A DNA stretch of 64,000 nucleotides from Actinobacteria bacterium OK074 (lineage in GTDB: Bacteria > Actinomycetota > Actinomycetes > Streptomycetales > Streptomycetaceae). Below the pieces are notes generated by a model that saw only the letters and a program-made list of their open reading frames with translations, was not told the origin of the DNA and did no database searches. Positions 12,001 to 18,400 of the stretch are shown piece by piece. A program made the position numbers and the translations under genes. Within the stretch, counting starts at the first letter, position 1, and each line of letters opens with the position of its first letter. The stretch lies in contig LJCV01000246.1 of the NCBI GenBank assembly GCA_001298575.1, forward strand, positions 1 to 64,000, given 5' to 3'.

Positions 12001-14579
12001 AAGACCCGCTGCACACCGTCCGTCAGCCGCTGGTGCACGCCGTCGGCCTGGGGCCCCAGGTGCGGGCTGCCGGTGACCCGGTAGGTGACCGTGAGGTCGG
12101 TGACCGGCGCACCGTCGTGGATGAAACGCCGTACGGCGAAACCGGACCGCACCACGTACTGGGTGCGCGTGCCGTCCGCCCCGAGGGGCCGGGAGACCGG
12201 ATCGACCCAGGTGTGGCTGCGCTCCGTGGGCGTCACCCCGGCCCGCGCGTCCGCGAAACTGCCGGGCTCCGCCACGGCGTTGGGCGTCACGGACGGCGTG
12301 AGGACCACGGGTGGCGCCGGGGTGGGCGTGCTGTCCGGGTCCGGTACGACGGTGCCGTCGACAGCGGTGGTGGCGGTGGTGTGGGTGGTGTCGCCGTCGG
12401 TGGTTTCGGTGTCCGGCGTCGGGCTGGACGGGAGGTCCGACGACGACGAGGTGGTCACGGGTGCCGGTGCTGGTGCCGGTACCGTCGTCGCACCGCCGAC
12501 CTCGGGCAGCGGGGCCGTCTCCGGTGCGGGAGCCGTGTCCGGTGCGGGAGCCGTGTCCGGCGTCGAACCGGTCGTGGGCGGCGCGCTGTTGCCGGTGGTG
12601 GCGACCGGCGTCGGCAGATCGGCACCGGTGTCCGTACCGCGATGGTCGGTGCTCGTGTCCTCCGTACGCCCCGGTGTCGTGGTGCGCGGGCTCCCGCCGG
12701 TGGTCGTCCCACTGGGGGTGGGGGCACCGGTCCCGGTGGTGCTCGGCGGTACGGCCGTGCTGTTCGGCGGTACGACGGTGGTGCTGGACCCAGTCATGTT
12801 CGGCGGTACGACGGTGGTGTCGGACGTGGTGTTCCCGGAGTCCCCCTGCCGCGTCTGGTCCTGTCCCGTCTCGTCCTGCCCAGTCTCGTCCTGCCCAGTC
12901 TCGTCCTGCTGAGCCTGGTCCAACTGCGAGGTCTGGTCCGGCTGTTGGGTCTGGCTGTCGCCGTCGCCGTCAACCTGCCCTGTCGTCCTCGTAGGCGTGG
13001 GCGTGGGCGTAGACGTACTGGACGACGAACCGCCCCCGCCGTTCGCCCCCGTGGCACCAGACGTGCCCGTCGAACTCGTCGTACCCGTCGAACTCGTCGC
13101 CCCGTGCGGGATGTTGCCCTGAAGACCTCCCCCATCGACCTTCACATCACCGAAGTCGCTGTCGGAAAGATCAACGGTCTTGATGCCGTTGTCGCTGCCG
13201 CTGCCACTGCCGCTGAAGTCCTCGTCCAGGTCACCGGATTCGGTCGGCGTGGTGTTCCTGGTCGAGCCTTCGCGGTTGCCGCCCGTCGACGAACTGCCGC
13301 CGGTCGAGGCCGTGTTGACGGAACCGGACCCCGAAGTCGTCGAGTTCTCGTCGGTGCCGGACGAGCGGGACGGGTCGTTCGTCGACGCATCGCCGTCGTC
13401 CGGGATGTCCGCGCTGCTCAGGGTGTTCACCGTGGGCGGCGTGTTGACGTTGAACTTGCCGCCGAGGGCCGACGCGCCTTCGCCCAGGTGGTGTTCGCTC
13501 ACCGCGCTGAGCCCGCTGCCCAGGAAGGTGTTCAGGGGGTCGACGGGGAAGCCGAAGACGGACGCCGTGGCCAGCTCGCCGAGCACCTCCGCGCCGCCCT
13601 CGGTGAGGAAGTGGTCGACGTCCTCGCCGAGTTCGTGCTTGATCTTGTCGCCCAGGCTCGTCGTCTTCGGCGTGGGTGTGGGCGTCGGAGTGGGGATCGG
13701 GGTCGGCTTGGGCGTCGGGGTGGGGGTGGGCTTCGGGTTCGGCGTCGGATTCGGTTGGGGATTCGGCGTCGAGTTGGGCTTGGTGTTGGTGTTGACGTCG
13801 GGGGTGTCGAACTTGTGGTTGAACTTGTTCCCGTTGCCGCTGATGTCCTTGAACGGGTTGTGGCTGTTGAAGATGTTCTTGAAGTTGTTCTTCAGGCCCT
13901 TGCCGAGGTCCGAGAGCAGTCCGTGGAAGAGGCCGGTGAACGCGCCGAAGACGCCGTCCTGAATGATCTGCGACCAGTCGAACCCGCTGGGACGGCGGCC
14001 CTTGGGCGCGCCCAGCATCATGGCCAGCCGTACCGCGAAGGTGGTGAACGCCTCTTCGATCGCCTCGGTGAGGCTCGGCATCAGATGCGTCTTCTTCATC
14101 AGCCATTCCAGCAGCGTGAGAATGGCGACCCGGCTGCGGGCCTTCGCCACCGCGGCCTGGCTGGAGGCGGAACCGCCGGTGAAGGCGGACAGCACCGCGA
14201 TGATCAGCAACTCGATGAGCAGCCGCACCAGTTCGGCGATGATCTGCCACTTGGCCTCCATGATGTCCATGGACGACTTGGTGCGGGACTGCCCGATGCT
14301 GTCGAGCTGGTCGGCGAAATCCTTCAGGTAGTTGACGCCGCCGCTGTCGAGGAACAGGTGCATCGCCCGCACGTAGTTGTTCCCGACCTGCGGCGGCAGC
14401 GCGCGCCCGACACCGCCCGCGGTCTGCTCGATCAGGTCCGAGAGGTCACGGATACGCCGGCTGAGCCGCTCGTACGGCTTGCCGTTGGCGTATGCCTTGT
14501 CCTCGTCGGCCTGGAGCAGTTTCTCGCCGATCAGCACGAACAGCAGGTTGTTCAGCTGGGGCGACGCGTGGATGGTCAT
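1..14579 (-). CDS. Giant T7SS-linked polymorphic toxin/effector-like protein (3' end outside window)
   Basis: At least 4859 codons are open on the minus strand from ATG 14579 to the left edge. Approximate order by residue: 1-240 helical WXG100/CpnT-like N-terminal domain with a hydrophobic segment; 265-305 Thr-Pro repeats; 380-750 Ser/Thr/Asp-rich linker; HEIGHQLGLRDE zinc-protease motif at 917-928; 1100-1895 module A; 1930-2030 Pro/Thr hexapeptide linker; 2030-2990 further beta-rich region; 2995-3300 coiled coil; 3300-3480 acidic linker; 3485-3775 OTU-like cysteine protease (D3498-G-Q-C3501, and an NHYSA near 3760); HEVLHYLGLPDE at 3973-3984; second copy of module A from about 4085 to the edge. 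The position behind WXG100 genes in a secretion locus suggests a secreted effector, but this is inference. Giant Streptomyces proteins of this kind may be what databases call 'lonely Cys' proteins (from memory, unchecked). Target and immunity gene are unknown. No strong Shine-Dalgarno precedes the ATG. Confidence 0.88.
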   Translation of the reverse strand, partial: MTIHASPQLNNLLFVLIGEKLLQADEDKAYANGKPYERLSRRIRDLSDLIEQTAGGVGRALPPQVGNNYVRAMHLFLDSGGVNYLKDFADQLDSIGQSRTKSSMDIMEAKWQIIAELVRLLIELLIIAVLSAFTGGSASSQAAVAKARSRVAILTLLEWLMKKTHLMPSLTEAIEEAFTTFAVRLAMMLGAPKGRRPSGFDWSQIIQDGVFGAFTGLFHGLLSDLGKGLKNNFKNIFNSHNPFKDISGNGNKFNHKFDTPDVNTNTKPNSTPNPQPNPTPNPKPTPTPTPKPTPIPTPTPTPTPKTTSLGDKIKHELGEDVDHFLTEGGAEVLGELATASVFGFPVDPLNTFLGSGLSAVSEHHLGEGASALGGKFNVNTPPTVNTLSSADIPDDGDASTNDPSRSSGTDENSTTSGSGSVNTASTGGSSSTGGNREGSTRNTTPTESGDLDEDFSGSGSGSDNGIKTVDLSDSDFGDVKVDGGGLQGNIPHGATSSTGTTSSTGTSGATGANGGGGSSSSTSTPTPTPTRTTGQVDGDGDSQTQQPDQTSQLDQAQQDETGQDETGQDETGQDQTRQGDSGNTTSDTTVVPPNMTGSSTTVVPPNSTAVPPSTTGTGAPTPSGTTTGGSPRTTTPGRTEDTSTDHRGTDTGADLPTPVATTGNSAPPTTGSTPDTAPAPDTAPAPETAPLPEVGGATTVPAPAPAPVTTSSSSDLPSSPTPDTETTDGDTTHTTATTAVDGTVVPDPDSTPTPAPPVVLTPSVTPNAVAEPGSFADARAGVTPTERSHTWVDPVSRPLGADGTRTQYVVRSGFAVRRFIHDGAPVTDLTVTYRVTGSPHLGPQADGVHQRLTDGVQRVFNAPGHRLPDGSLLHVTVVPAAPGETAHLDVTLTDPTDGIPATHHAWPSDISDSDLAHEIGHQLGLRDESGFDSAAPHRGGTTSLMGDPTRFTPATSDPAYASGGLRPRHLALIGTLVGDAADDHRIAGGGRRGTGPRGPVAGAPGADPPAPLAPTSTPASTPAVDTAPTPVATTSMPLTVSQDTDTQDHTDPLRTDPTETEAEVEAETAPVVVPTPAPSLTVTSPEGHTTPPPESPIGGGGRRTSYLGGYGRRHDGQVGLVHVEPFPPDVVDGVHRQVLAALGRPAPRPDDPVHAQLRDVLSAEQMVMNLPYLRGLGGHRIILRVDGVDRRVDVRLTLGDARPSARQGELDTSDPDKHVERRGQGTREIVSAQPSGTFSTIPVPWTGSIPIAAAGPVRGVDLALAATLTHNQADGSATVTQVVQTTSAQRSNEPSRAYDFTGNWEVRLDAPDPDTDATDTPDDATDVTDTAVATPAPDPAHDWRPARPHGPVTVWFPQHLVDADADPTQELPAPADLADLPVYGVDSVLNPRRLYEGAADHFRADLDATSSAQLADFLAEPVLRGTLPMQREGGLYSPVLTDARGRAVGIMRLDADVTPTTAVAKSIDKKINLESHLVNTVKNDQNTTFNSGVTFTGSVGPAFTGDFRPGHPDASHTVGGGFTGKGLASLAAQNAFGTSSAAGTMHAVRTNRSHLLTEADVAYTLTLIRPDGSTDSYAPGTWEHGLDLRMLSAEDARGHEPTEDEVRALPHELATLETIGQSTVPLGVDGADPLFTEAETWLRNHGFLPPPAAAPHRGRLPDETLVQAQLNNLRRLHELRSQLGLRAATDSMVDGGHSLYLEIPSVTGRRRVRLELGAQRDADLPVTHSRVLPNIQVMGLAQATGGGTGRLGNTYGLGAGFGGGPSVPTPHGAWTLSATGDYQYVGQATLGNTTATTVGHDQFFIGTGQDTQEFEVPARLTLDLYEGSGQDPLVRFGEPEPVHRAEDDLEAGPPVIGPRGVPGTVRVGVPHERTLAAEEPAPEGEPFTVRQVEPLDTERLAMTDPVTGEPHEDVVRIPDDALIDVVRGSAALQDAFRRIVTGRGVDPAPDTDETRPTTEPRPTTEPRPATETQPTTDPQPATGPRPTTEASPQDAAENAPVVPPVTAPAPAPAAPARPGRFSALLDGVTGFLSSSLVGSPPADTTTVSAESRTTALSPGSLLGRGHQIFGGTYVVEGLTLPGLGADGQLSIEIQAVAHTPELTHSVNQYLETGISVADSAQQLKGLGKTHQFGVGGSAAQNNPSSSATATQQSAPDQGPATGQPVNSPAPTPSRFNPSGRYQYDRKSDKSDTLTSTTATNRVPTQSGLQHRVTADVTYLITVRSGHRNVVANSLGFGPGQTVTLAVDVPRGLQFLMTESQLRRDERWMGAVANRPALQPTTGLESPPLPTRYVRDGTLGLAAVTSVTELADPGTGTGTGSRTSTDGSTDTGSDAGSDADSGTSSSTSTSTDTGSVPPQPEQRGRLHDEVLELVDRFAPGVTTPGHASYLPGVATLIADHTGGAGKRALIGRGTGQTRFSFRHHRFGGAALVEVTLSARPTTTAVFRGAVRGTAVPGDKSGIEQWGSHTAEGRSASSSVGRQHRLTVNPTARFSRPDSDDRTDRLGPSAHLVSSSSKVDKKGRTAEDRFWLRTDSAADFDGLDYELVATVRSTLVTDWPPNVLGALVQRGIIAWDDADPQTRSWLSRTLSGELGGQARVPARVSLRFTGSETDPSGAEPPPVPASVSRVDPRNLFYNGQSPLRDADLLDPTGNVPVYGFDAWNQLYTALDQVAPATGSGWRAQPASTSDEHASVRLGELIQAGTLSLDTPRQVGGLLPAMPGAFPLQDAPDQRPTLTVSLYRPRAVTDGGDVAMDRLRITTDSTSTVSGGDTTTGLSLPFVLSADDPDRNLLGATPPLLQRPVDASNFGSGVSGGRRDWLKTGSTSLPADGRGTRSYEVRADVHIEVSGPEGVRHVTGTATIRVEERDALGHGITDPRPVPNVYDLPALLATQTGAAPSDWASTPAREIPAALTAGVDPEDDGYQFWVATGPDPDGSRLALALYGASRAARATGHPAELVTRGPEGLRVWSFDPDGTLTTQPADTTSDSDDTASGATTDTPALDEAWADFETAAAEFDRAEADHASALTDEDGLRELRPDAQDSVDRAATVLADAEAEAQQADADATEAEQEADGAEADLHDLTDRVDTLVGEISAARRAIGPLTDAVAEGGRREASLIAEAKTARRRLTELTDRATTAKTTASDTAAGPSTAADTTAPADDTAPTADPRLAQQITETTAEIGKLDAALAGVRTSLAQDRTTLQDTRTALARDETALSEARAQLPDVRATADTLRSTADTARGLADDAALAHEDARESHERAEQRLDDIDTELDNALGRRDDAAARRAAAETALPGAATPVLTAAPAPLPTSRTTLAAVTPRRPGSGLPRTAGPSTGNTPGPGDLSESDDGSTTGDEGSESDAQSDADTELTTPDPMPTTPAKDTPPPGDDDTTAGDKTDPPGNQNQHTQDENKDDETESETEAEAAAKTRAKGKGRAQDDPTLDSTDPNTAPNTDPTDTDQTPNPPQDDDAESSVPQPPPAPFQIRAPRGRTIRTRGDGQCLLYTFVGTDPERVRDRLPGLRTEDPALYDWLGRPAEVRTALAQFARRRPNAPLTATGTRLAAAAERLRTLAEDRLLTARGGRPLPHEAVGQVRQTLAQWFDRHTANMDRSALLNTLQEYGIIGVTAPEQLSDLGARYRAALTADGVPGVEDPGVRRMFAYLRDTNRLPTLNDLTDAQLRQLLGHGYTDSQAPFTDEELAHALDAVANWSRSWESNQGELFLPLLADTLGVAVEVLRPDPTTGLGTVTRVGSPTADRVLEVHYTGLNHYSATDAGPLTDNTAPIASSSAPRGPGDAPSVEPPGRFRPAPDRDAVDDGPAPRAANPAPKDTWYGLRPHARPGVHTAERFDPRASQSRPPGPGTLSGVTTLIRTRVRRIQAPNGQWIRDYTVNLPVTTTDPALTRQLRDRITRLLDTHLNSGLALPSSGDQIHITLNLIDDPAHPEAVTLTNTLNPARADQLHLDANHSDADLLHEVLHYLGLPDEQRDNDFLLRNHPNSTAVRTTGVMATTQTPVHIPHRYLRIIEDVTAAGPQLHDHASQFQTTTSVQEDPDTSPIPTDTPLTWPASQAPATPTAPPPAPGQLPSSYVNTYGALPDGTVGLVYAEPFSDEVIEGLHGQVYEALGLDPDNPPESVRDQVRDALSRENLALQLPYLRSNGGHRVTVRVDGREHTVDVQLTLSEARASLRQGRFDQRDPDKHVERRGFGTRENFSGQPSGTYRTFQVPWTGSWPITAPTAVRAVDGSLTAAITHNQASDATTVTQAVQTTSAQRSNEPSDPVEFTTHWRVRVDTPAVTPATTAAATAPAPDGWGTAESHGPTTIWFPRHLTAADPAPGSLPAPAAPADLPLYGVDSVIDPRALYEHVHQTFHADLDGAAAGQVADFLSEQVLRGTLPMQVDGGIYSPVLTDASGNAVGMLHLVTVPAVGTPQRQSTPGQINLESHLVNTAKVDLSSKYTSGIGVSGSGAAALTGDHQQGHPDASDTVGGSLGLRGQTQATVTSTYGASSSAGTMHAIRTNRGHLLTPSGVTYRATLIRPDGTETQAPPLTLTHGMDLRVLSKADAAGHRPTAAEVRELPDSLERLDGIGLSAAPLDVTGTDGLFDEAETWMRREGFLPPDPTAPGPAGIGARLKQAARDHEPEHQIRLHAQLNNLRRLREARSRTGLRAATDAMVDGGHALHFEVPNSTDTGVRRIRLLLTATRDTANASTHHRVLPGIQVMGLAQMAGGDTEQRGESYGGALGPMGSVSGPLGGWGSIGFGADYQYGHQVTHGDTVGGATGHDQFFIATGQDSHEFAVPVRLALDLYADDTDRPSERFGQDVNQGLAQAQPGPPPAPGAPTAVVPPTVSGSLRLAVPDGRT
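130..2330 (-). repeat. Internal duplication, copy 2 of the ~700-residue module A
   Basis: This stretch of the giant gene encodes the same ordered motifs as 9070-11273: VGLV..EPF, LPYLR..GGHR, a DPDKHVERRG block, the S(G/A)QPSGT block, TTSAQRSNEPS, YGVDSV, LRGTLPMQ, NLESHLVNT, DAS.TVGG, AGTMHA.RTNR, AQLNNLRRL, LRAATD.MVDGGH, QVMGLAQ, and GHDQFFI.TGQD ahead of a shared D-LY. Between the VGL and D-LY anchors the two copies differ by only one codon in net length. The sequences have diverged at DNA level, so the duplication is old. Confidence 0.85.
8613..8720 (-). repeat. 18-bp tandem repeat (Pro/Thr-rich linker)
   Basis: About six degenerate 18-bp units encode hexapeptides of the type TTEPRP, ATETQP, TTDPQP inside the giant protein, forming an extended linker between module A and the following region. 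Confidence 0.75.
9070..11273 (-). repeat. Internal duplication, copy 1 of the ~700-residue module A
   Basis: Co-linear counterpart of 130-2330 (offset close to 8943 bp). In this copy the module follows the HEIGH metalloprotease motif (11817-11829). In copy 2 it follows HEVLH (2649-2661). The repeated unit is therefore protease motif plus linker plus module A. After this copy the protein continues for about 1000 more residues (8900-5600) before the coiled coil. Confidence 0.85.
12854..12913 (-). repeat. 15-bp tandem repeat encoding GQDET units
   Basis: Four near-identical 15-bp units (plus-strand core tcgtcctgcccag) encode G-Q-D-E-T/Q-T pentapeptides in the hydrophilic linker of the giant protein. 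Such repeats can change copy number without breaking the frame. Confidence 0.85.
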
Positions 14580-14600
14580 CGGGCGCGGTCCGCTACGTCG

Positions 14601-14966
14601 TCAGTGCTTGCCGCCGTGCGAACCATCGCCGGTGTCGCCGGAGTTGATGCTGGAGTCGTGGATGGCGTCGACGACACCGCTCTGGGTGCCCAGCACGCTC
14701 TTCAGGTTGGCGAGGGTGCCGTCGCCGACGCCGACGATCGCCTCGGACAGGGACGTGCCGGTCGTGATCGACCCCTCCCGCTGCTGCTTCTCCTGCGGCA
14801 GCATCTGCTTGGCGTAACTGTCGTTCTGTCCGGGCCAGTCCGAGGTGGCCGACACGTCGGTGATGAACTCGTTGATCATGTCCGTGGCCAGCCGGCTGAT
14901 CTGCTCGATCTGCCGGGTACCGGCGACGAGCGCCGGGGGGCTGGCGTAGTAGGCGTTCTCCGACAT
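14601..14966 (-). CDS. WXG100-like small protein, putative partner of the giant effector
   Basis: 121 residues, predicted mostly helical, with a DWPG turn followed by DSYAKQ (about residues 43-52) that resembles the Trp-x-Gly hairpin of WXG100 proteins. The C-terminus is Gly/Ser/Asp/His-rich and probably flexible. The ATG has a GAGGGAC ribosome site and lies 6 bp beyond the stop of the YbaB-like gene. Its own stop is 21 bp before the start of the giant gene, so the three are very likely co-transcribed. WXG100-like proteins encoded just upstream of large T7SS substrates often pair with the substrate's helical N-terminus. That role here is inferred from position and size. Confidence 0.7.
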   Translation of the reverse strand: MSENAYYASPPALVAGTRQIEQISRLATDMINEFITDVSATSDWPGQNDSYAKQMLPQEKQQREGSITTGTSLSEAIVGVGDGTLANLKSVLGTQSGVVDAIHDSSINSGDTGDGSHGGKH

Positions 14967-14972
14967 CGTCCC

Positions 14973-15422
14973 TCAGTCCTCCGGGTCTTCGTTGATCTCG
15001 TCACGGAGCCGGCCGGCTCCGCGGCGCCGGGCGCCCTTGGGGCCCTCCAGCACACCGGGCCCGAAGATCTTGTTCCAGTCCACGTCGAAGCCGGTGATCT
15101 CGGGGGCCTCCGGGTTCGCCTGGGTGAAGGGCTCGAAGGTCGCCATGACGTGCCGGGCCATCCGCGCCCGTGCCTCCTGGACCGCCTCCAGCACGCTCGC
15201 GGCGAGCTGACCGGCGGGCATCGTACGGTACTTGTCGTCCAGGAAGGTCAGCGCGCGCAGGTCGCCCTGCGCGGAGACGGTCACCTCGACGGCGCGGTCC
15301 GCCGAGCGCACCGTGCTCTCGGCGTGGGCGAGTTCGCCCTCGGCGCGCGCCACCGCGGCCTCGGTGGCCTCCAGTTCGGCCATCGCCTTGGCCAGCCGCT
15401 GCTCGATCGACTCACTGCTCAC
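14973..15422 (-). CDS. YbaB/EbfC-like protein (T7SS-associated)
   Basis: 149 residues, GTG start at 15422 with a GGGAGG ribosome site. The N-terminal half is a coiled coil rich in Ala/Glu (residues 1-45). It is followed by VTVSAQGDLRALTF and a helix with SVLEAVQEARARM, the pattern of the YbaB/EbfC nucleoid-associated fold. The C-terminal 40 residues are basic then acidic. Mycobacterial ESX loci carry a YbaB-family member (EspL), so its presence in a T7SS operon has precedent, where it is linked to substrate stability rather than clearly to DNA. It lies between the repeat protein and the WXG100-like partner in one operon. Confidence 0.72.
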   Translation of the reverse strand: MSSESIEQRLAKAMAELEATEAAVARAEGELAHAESTVRSADRAVEVTVSAQGDLRALTFLDDKYRTMPAGQLAASVLEAVQEARARMARHVMATFEPFTQANPEAPEITGFDVDWNKIFGPGVLEGPKGARRRGAGRLRDEINEDPED

Positions 15423-15461
15423 GCCGTGCCTCCCGGGCTTCTCCGACGGTACGTCCCGAAC

Positions 15462-18400
15462 TCATCGGCCGATCACCGCCGGTGAACCGCCCTCGTCCGT
15501 GCCCCAGACGTCCTCGTCCTCGGTGAGCCACGCCTCGCGGGTGCGGTCGCCGCTCTCCGTGGAGCGGCCGTTCTGGCCCGTGGCCCCGGGCCCGCCGGCC
15601 ACCGGGTAGGGGGCGCTGGAGGTGGTGGGCCGGGTGTACACGACGTCCTCGTCCTCGTCCACGGAGGTCGACCGGGCGCCCCGGCCGCGCCTCTTGGTGC
15701 CGCCCGCGGGGTCGGTGAGCACGGCCCGGGTGCGTTCGCTGTTGCCACCCTGGCCGCCGCCCGCGCCGCCCATCCCGCCGCCGCCCATGCCGCCCATCCC
15801 CATCGGGTTGAGCGGGGTGCCGCTCGACGCGCTCTGCGTACCCGCGAAGGCGGCGAGGGCGGTTCCGTCGGCCGCGGTGTCGGAGCGCAGGGCGCCGCCG
15901 GTGTAGGGGGTGCTGTCGTAGTCGTCGTAGCCGCTGTCGAGGGTCGGGTCCAGGCCGCCGGAGGTGGTGTTCAGCCCACCGCCGTTGAGTGAACTCGTGT
16001 TCAGCGAACTTGAGTTGAGCCCGCTGGTGTCCAGACCGCTCGTGTCGAGGTCGCTGTTGTCGAGCCCGCTCGTGTCGATGCCGCTCGTGTTCAGACCGCT
16101 GGTGTTGAGCCCGCTGGTGTCGATCGAGGACGAGGGCAGATCGCTGCCGTCGATGTCGGTGGTGGTCGTGTGGCCCGACGGGTCGGTGGTGGTGAGTTGG
16201 CCGGTGTCCGGGTTGAGCGTCTGGGTGGAGCCGTCCGGGAACTTGGTGGTGAGGGTGCCGTCGTCGTTGAGCGTGGTGGTCGAGCCGTCCGGGTTGGTGA
16301 AGGAGTCGCCCGGGTTGAGGTGCGTGGTGGTGACGTTGCCGGAGGCGTCGGTGACGGAGACCTGGCCGGTGTCCGGGTTGAGGGTCTCGGTGGAGCCGTC
16401 CGGGAACTTGGTGGTGACCGAGCCGTCCGCGTTGAGCTGGGACGTGGACCCGTCCGGGGTGGTGAAGGAGCCGTCGGTCGGGTTGAGCGTCGACGTGGAG
16501 ACGGTGCCGTCCGGGTTGACGGTGCTGACCTGGCCGGTGGTCGGGTCGATGGTCTGGCTGGTGCCGTCCGGGAAGCTGGTGGTGAGGGTGCCGTCGTCGT
16601 TGAGCGTGGTCGTGGAGCCGTCCGGGTTGGTGATGGTGCTGCCCGGGTTGAGCTGGGAGACCGAGGTGGTGCCGTCCGGGTTCGTGGTGGTGACCAGGCC
16701 GGTCGACGGGTCGATGGTCTGGGTGGAGCCGTCCGGGTAGGTGGTGGTGAGGGTGCCGTCGCCGTTGAGCTGGGTGGTGCCCCCGGTCGGGGAGTTCAGC
16801 GAGGTCGAGCCGTTCTTGGTGGTGTCGTCGTTCGACAGCAGCGACGTCGGCGTGAGGGTGTTCAGCGCGGAGTTGGTGAGGTCGTTCCCGGTCGAACCGT
16901 CGCCGTTCAGCAGGCTGTTGTCGGTCGTGCCGTCGCCGTTCAGCAGACTGTTGGTGTTGAGGTTGCCGAGGTCGTCGAGCCCGTCGCCGACACTGTTCAG
17001 ACTGTTGCCGAGGTTGTCGTTCAGGTCGTTGAGGCTCGAATTCAGGCCGTCGCCGATGTTGTTGAGGCTGTCGCCCAGATCGTCGTTCAGATTGTTGAAG
17101 TTGTTGCCGATGTCGTCGAGGCTGTCGTTGAGGTCGTCGTTCAGATTGTTGAAGTTGTCGCCGAGGTTGTTGAGGCTGTCGTTCAGGTTGTCATTGAGGT
17201 TGTTGAAGTTGTCGCCAAGGTTGTTGAGATTGTCGTTGAGGTTGTTGAGGTTCTCGTTGAGGTTGTCGTTGTTCTCCTTCGCCTCCTCCTCGGCTATTTC
17301 GTTCTCCTCCTTCTGGAGGACCTCGGCGAGCGTTTCGTTGTTCTTGTTCTTGACCTCGTCGTCGAAGGCGTCCTGCACGTCCGCCCAGGCGTTCTTCACG
17401 GCGCTGAGCGCGTCGATGGCCGGCTGCTTGAGCTTGACGTCCGCGTGGTCGGACCAGCTCTTGACGGCGGCGTCGGCGACCTTCTGCCAGGTGGTGTGCT
17501 GGGTGAGGTCGCCGTAGTCGGAGACCTGCTTGAAGTTGGCGTCGGTGGAGTACGAGGTGTAGGTGCCGCCGCCGTACTCGCTGTAGGTGCTCTCTGTCGA
17601 CGACAGCACGTGGTTGATGTTGTTGTTGATGACCCACTTGCTGATCTCGTCGAGGATCTTCTTGACGTGGTAATGCGGGTCGTGCTGGCCGTCCGACGCC
17701 CAGTCGTTCCACGCGGTCTGGAGAGAGGTGACCGCGTTCTTCAGCGCCAGTTGCGCGGCGGCCAGCGCGTCGCTCAGCTTCGACTTCGGGACATAGCCGC
17801 CGAGGGTGCTGTTGGTCGCCGTGTACTCCTTGCCGCCCAACTGGGAGACGTAACCGTCGTAATTGGTCTTCAGCTCGTCCAGGAGGTGCCAGAAGAGGCT
17901 GGCCGCCTTTCCCTTCCAGGCCGCCTGGTCCTCGCCGAGCGAGGTCATCCACTGGTTCACGATGTCCGAGTGGTCCTTGAAGAACTGCACCACCCGGTCG
18001 AAGGACTGCCCGGTGGTCTCGAAGGACAGCATGTCGACGGCGTTGTCGTCGATGACCGACAGTCCGCTGTACGAGAAGCCCGTCGTCGAGTAGTCCGGAC
18101 CCGTCAGCAGGTGGTCGAGGACCAGTTTGCTGCCGGAGATGTACTGCGCCATCGGTCCCGAGTCCCACTGGACGTGCGAGTAGGAGCCCTCGAACGCGCC
18201 GCCGCCGGTGATCTGCCCGTCGCCCCAGAGCGTGGCGCGGCCCTTGTCGTCGACGGTGACGCCGATCATCACGATCCGGGCCTTCTTCATCTTCACGCTG
18301 TCGTGCGCGCCGTCCCCGCCGGCGTCGTAGAAGGCCAGGTCGTAGTCCTCGCCCTTGTTGACCTGCCAGCCGCCGATGGCCGAGTAGTCGGCCTCGGTCA

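Noticed and set aside
4806..15485. A 3559-codon open frame on the plus strand
   Set aside because: It is the antisense shadow of the giant minus-strand gene and the two genes before it; it has Gly/Arg/Val-rich, domain-free sequence, while the minus frame shows clear domain motifs.
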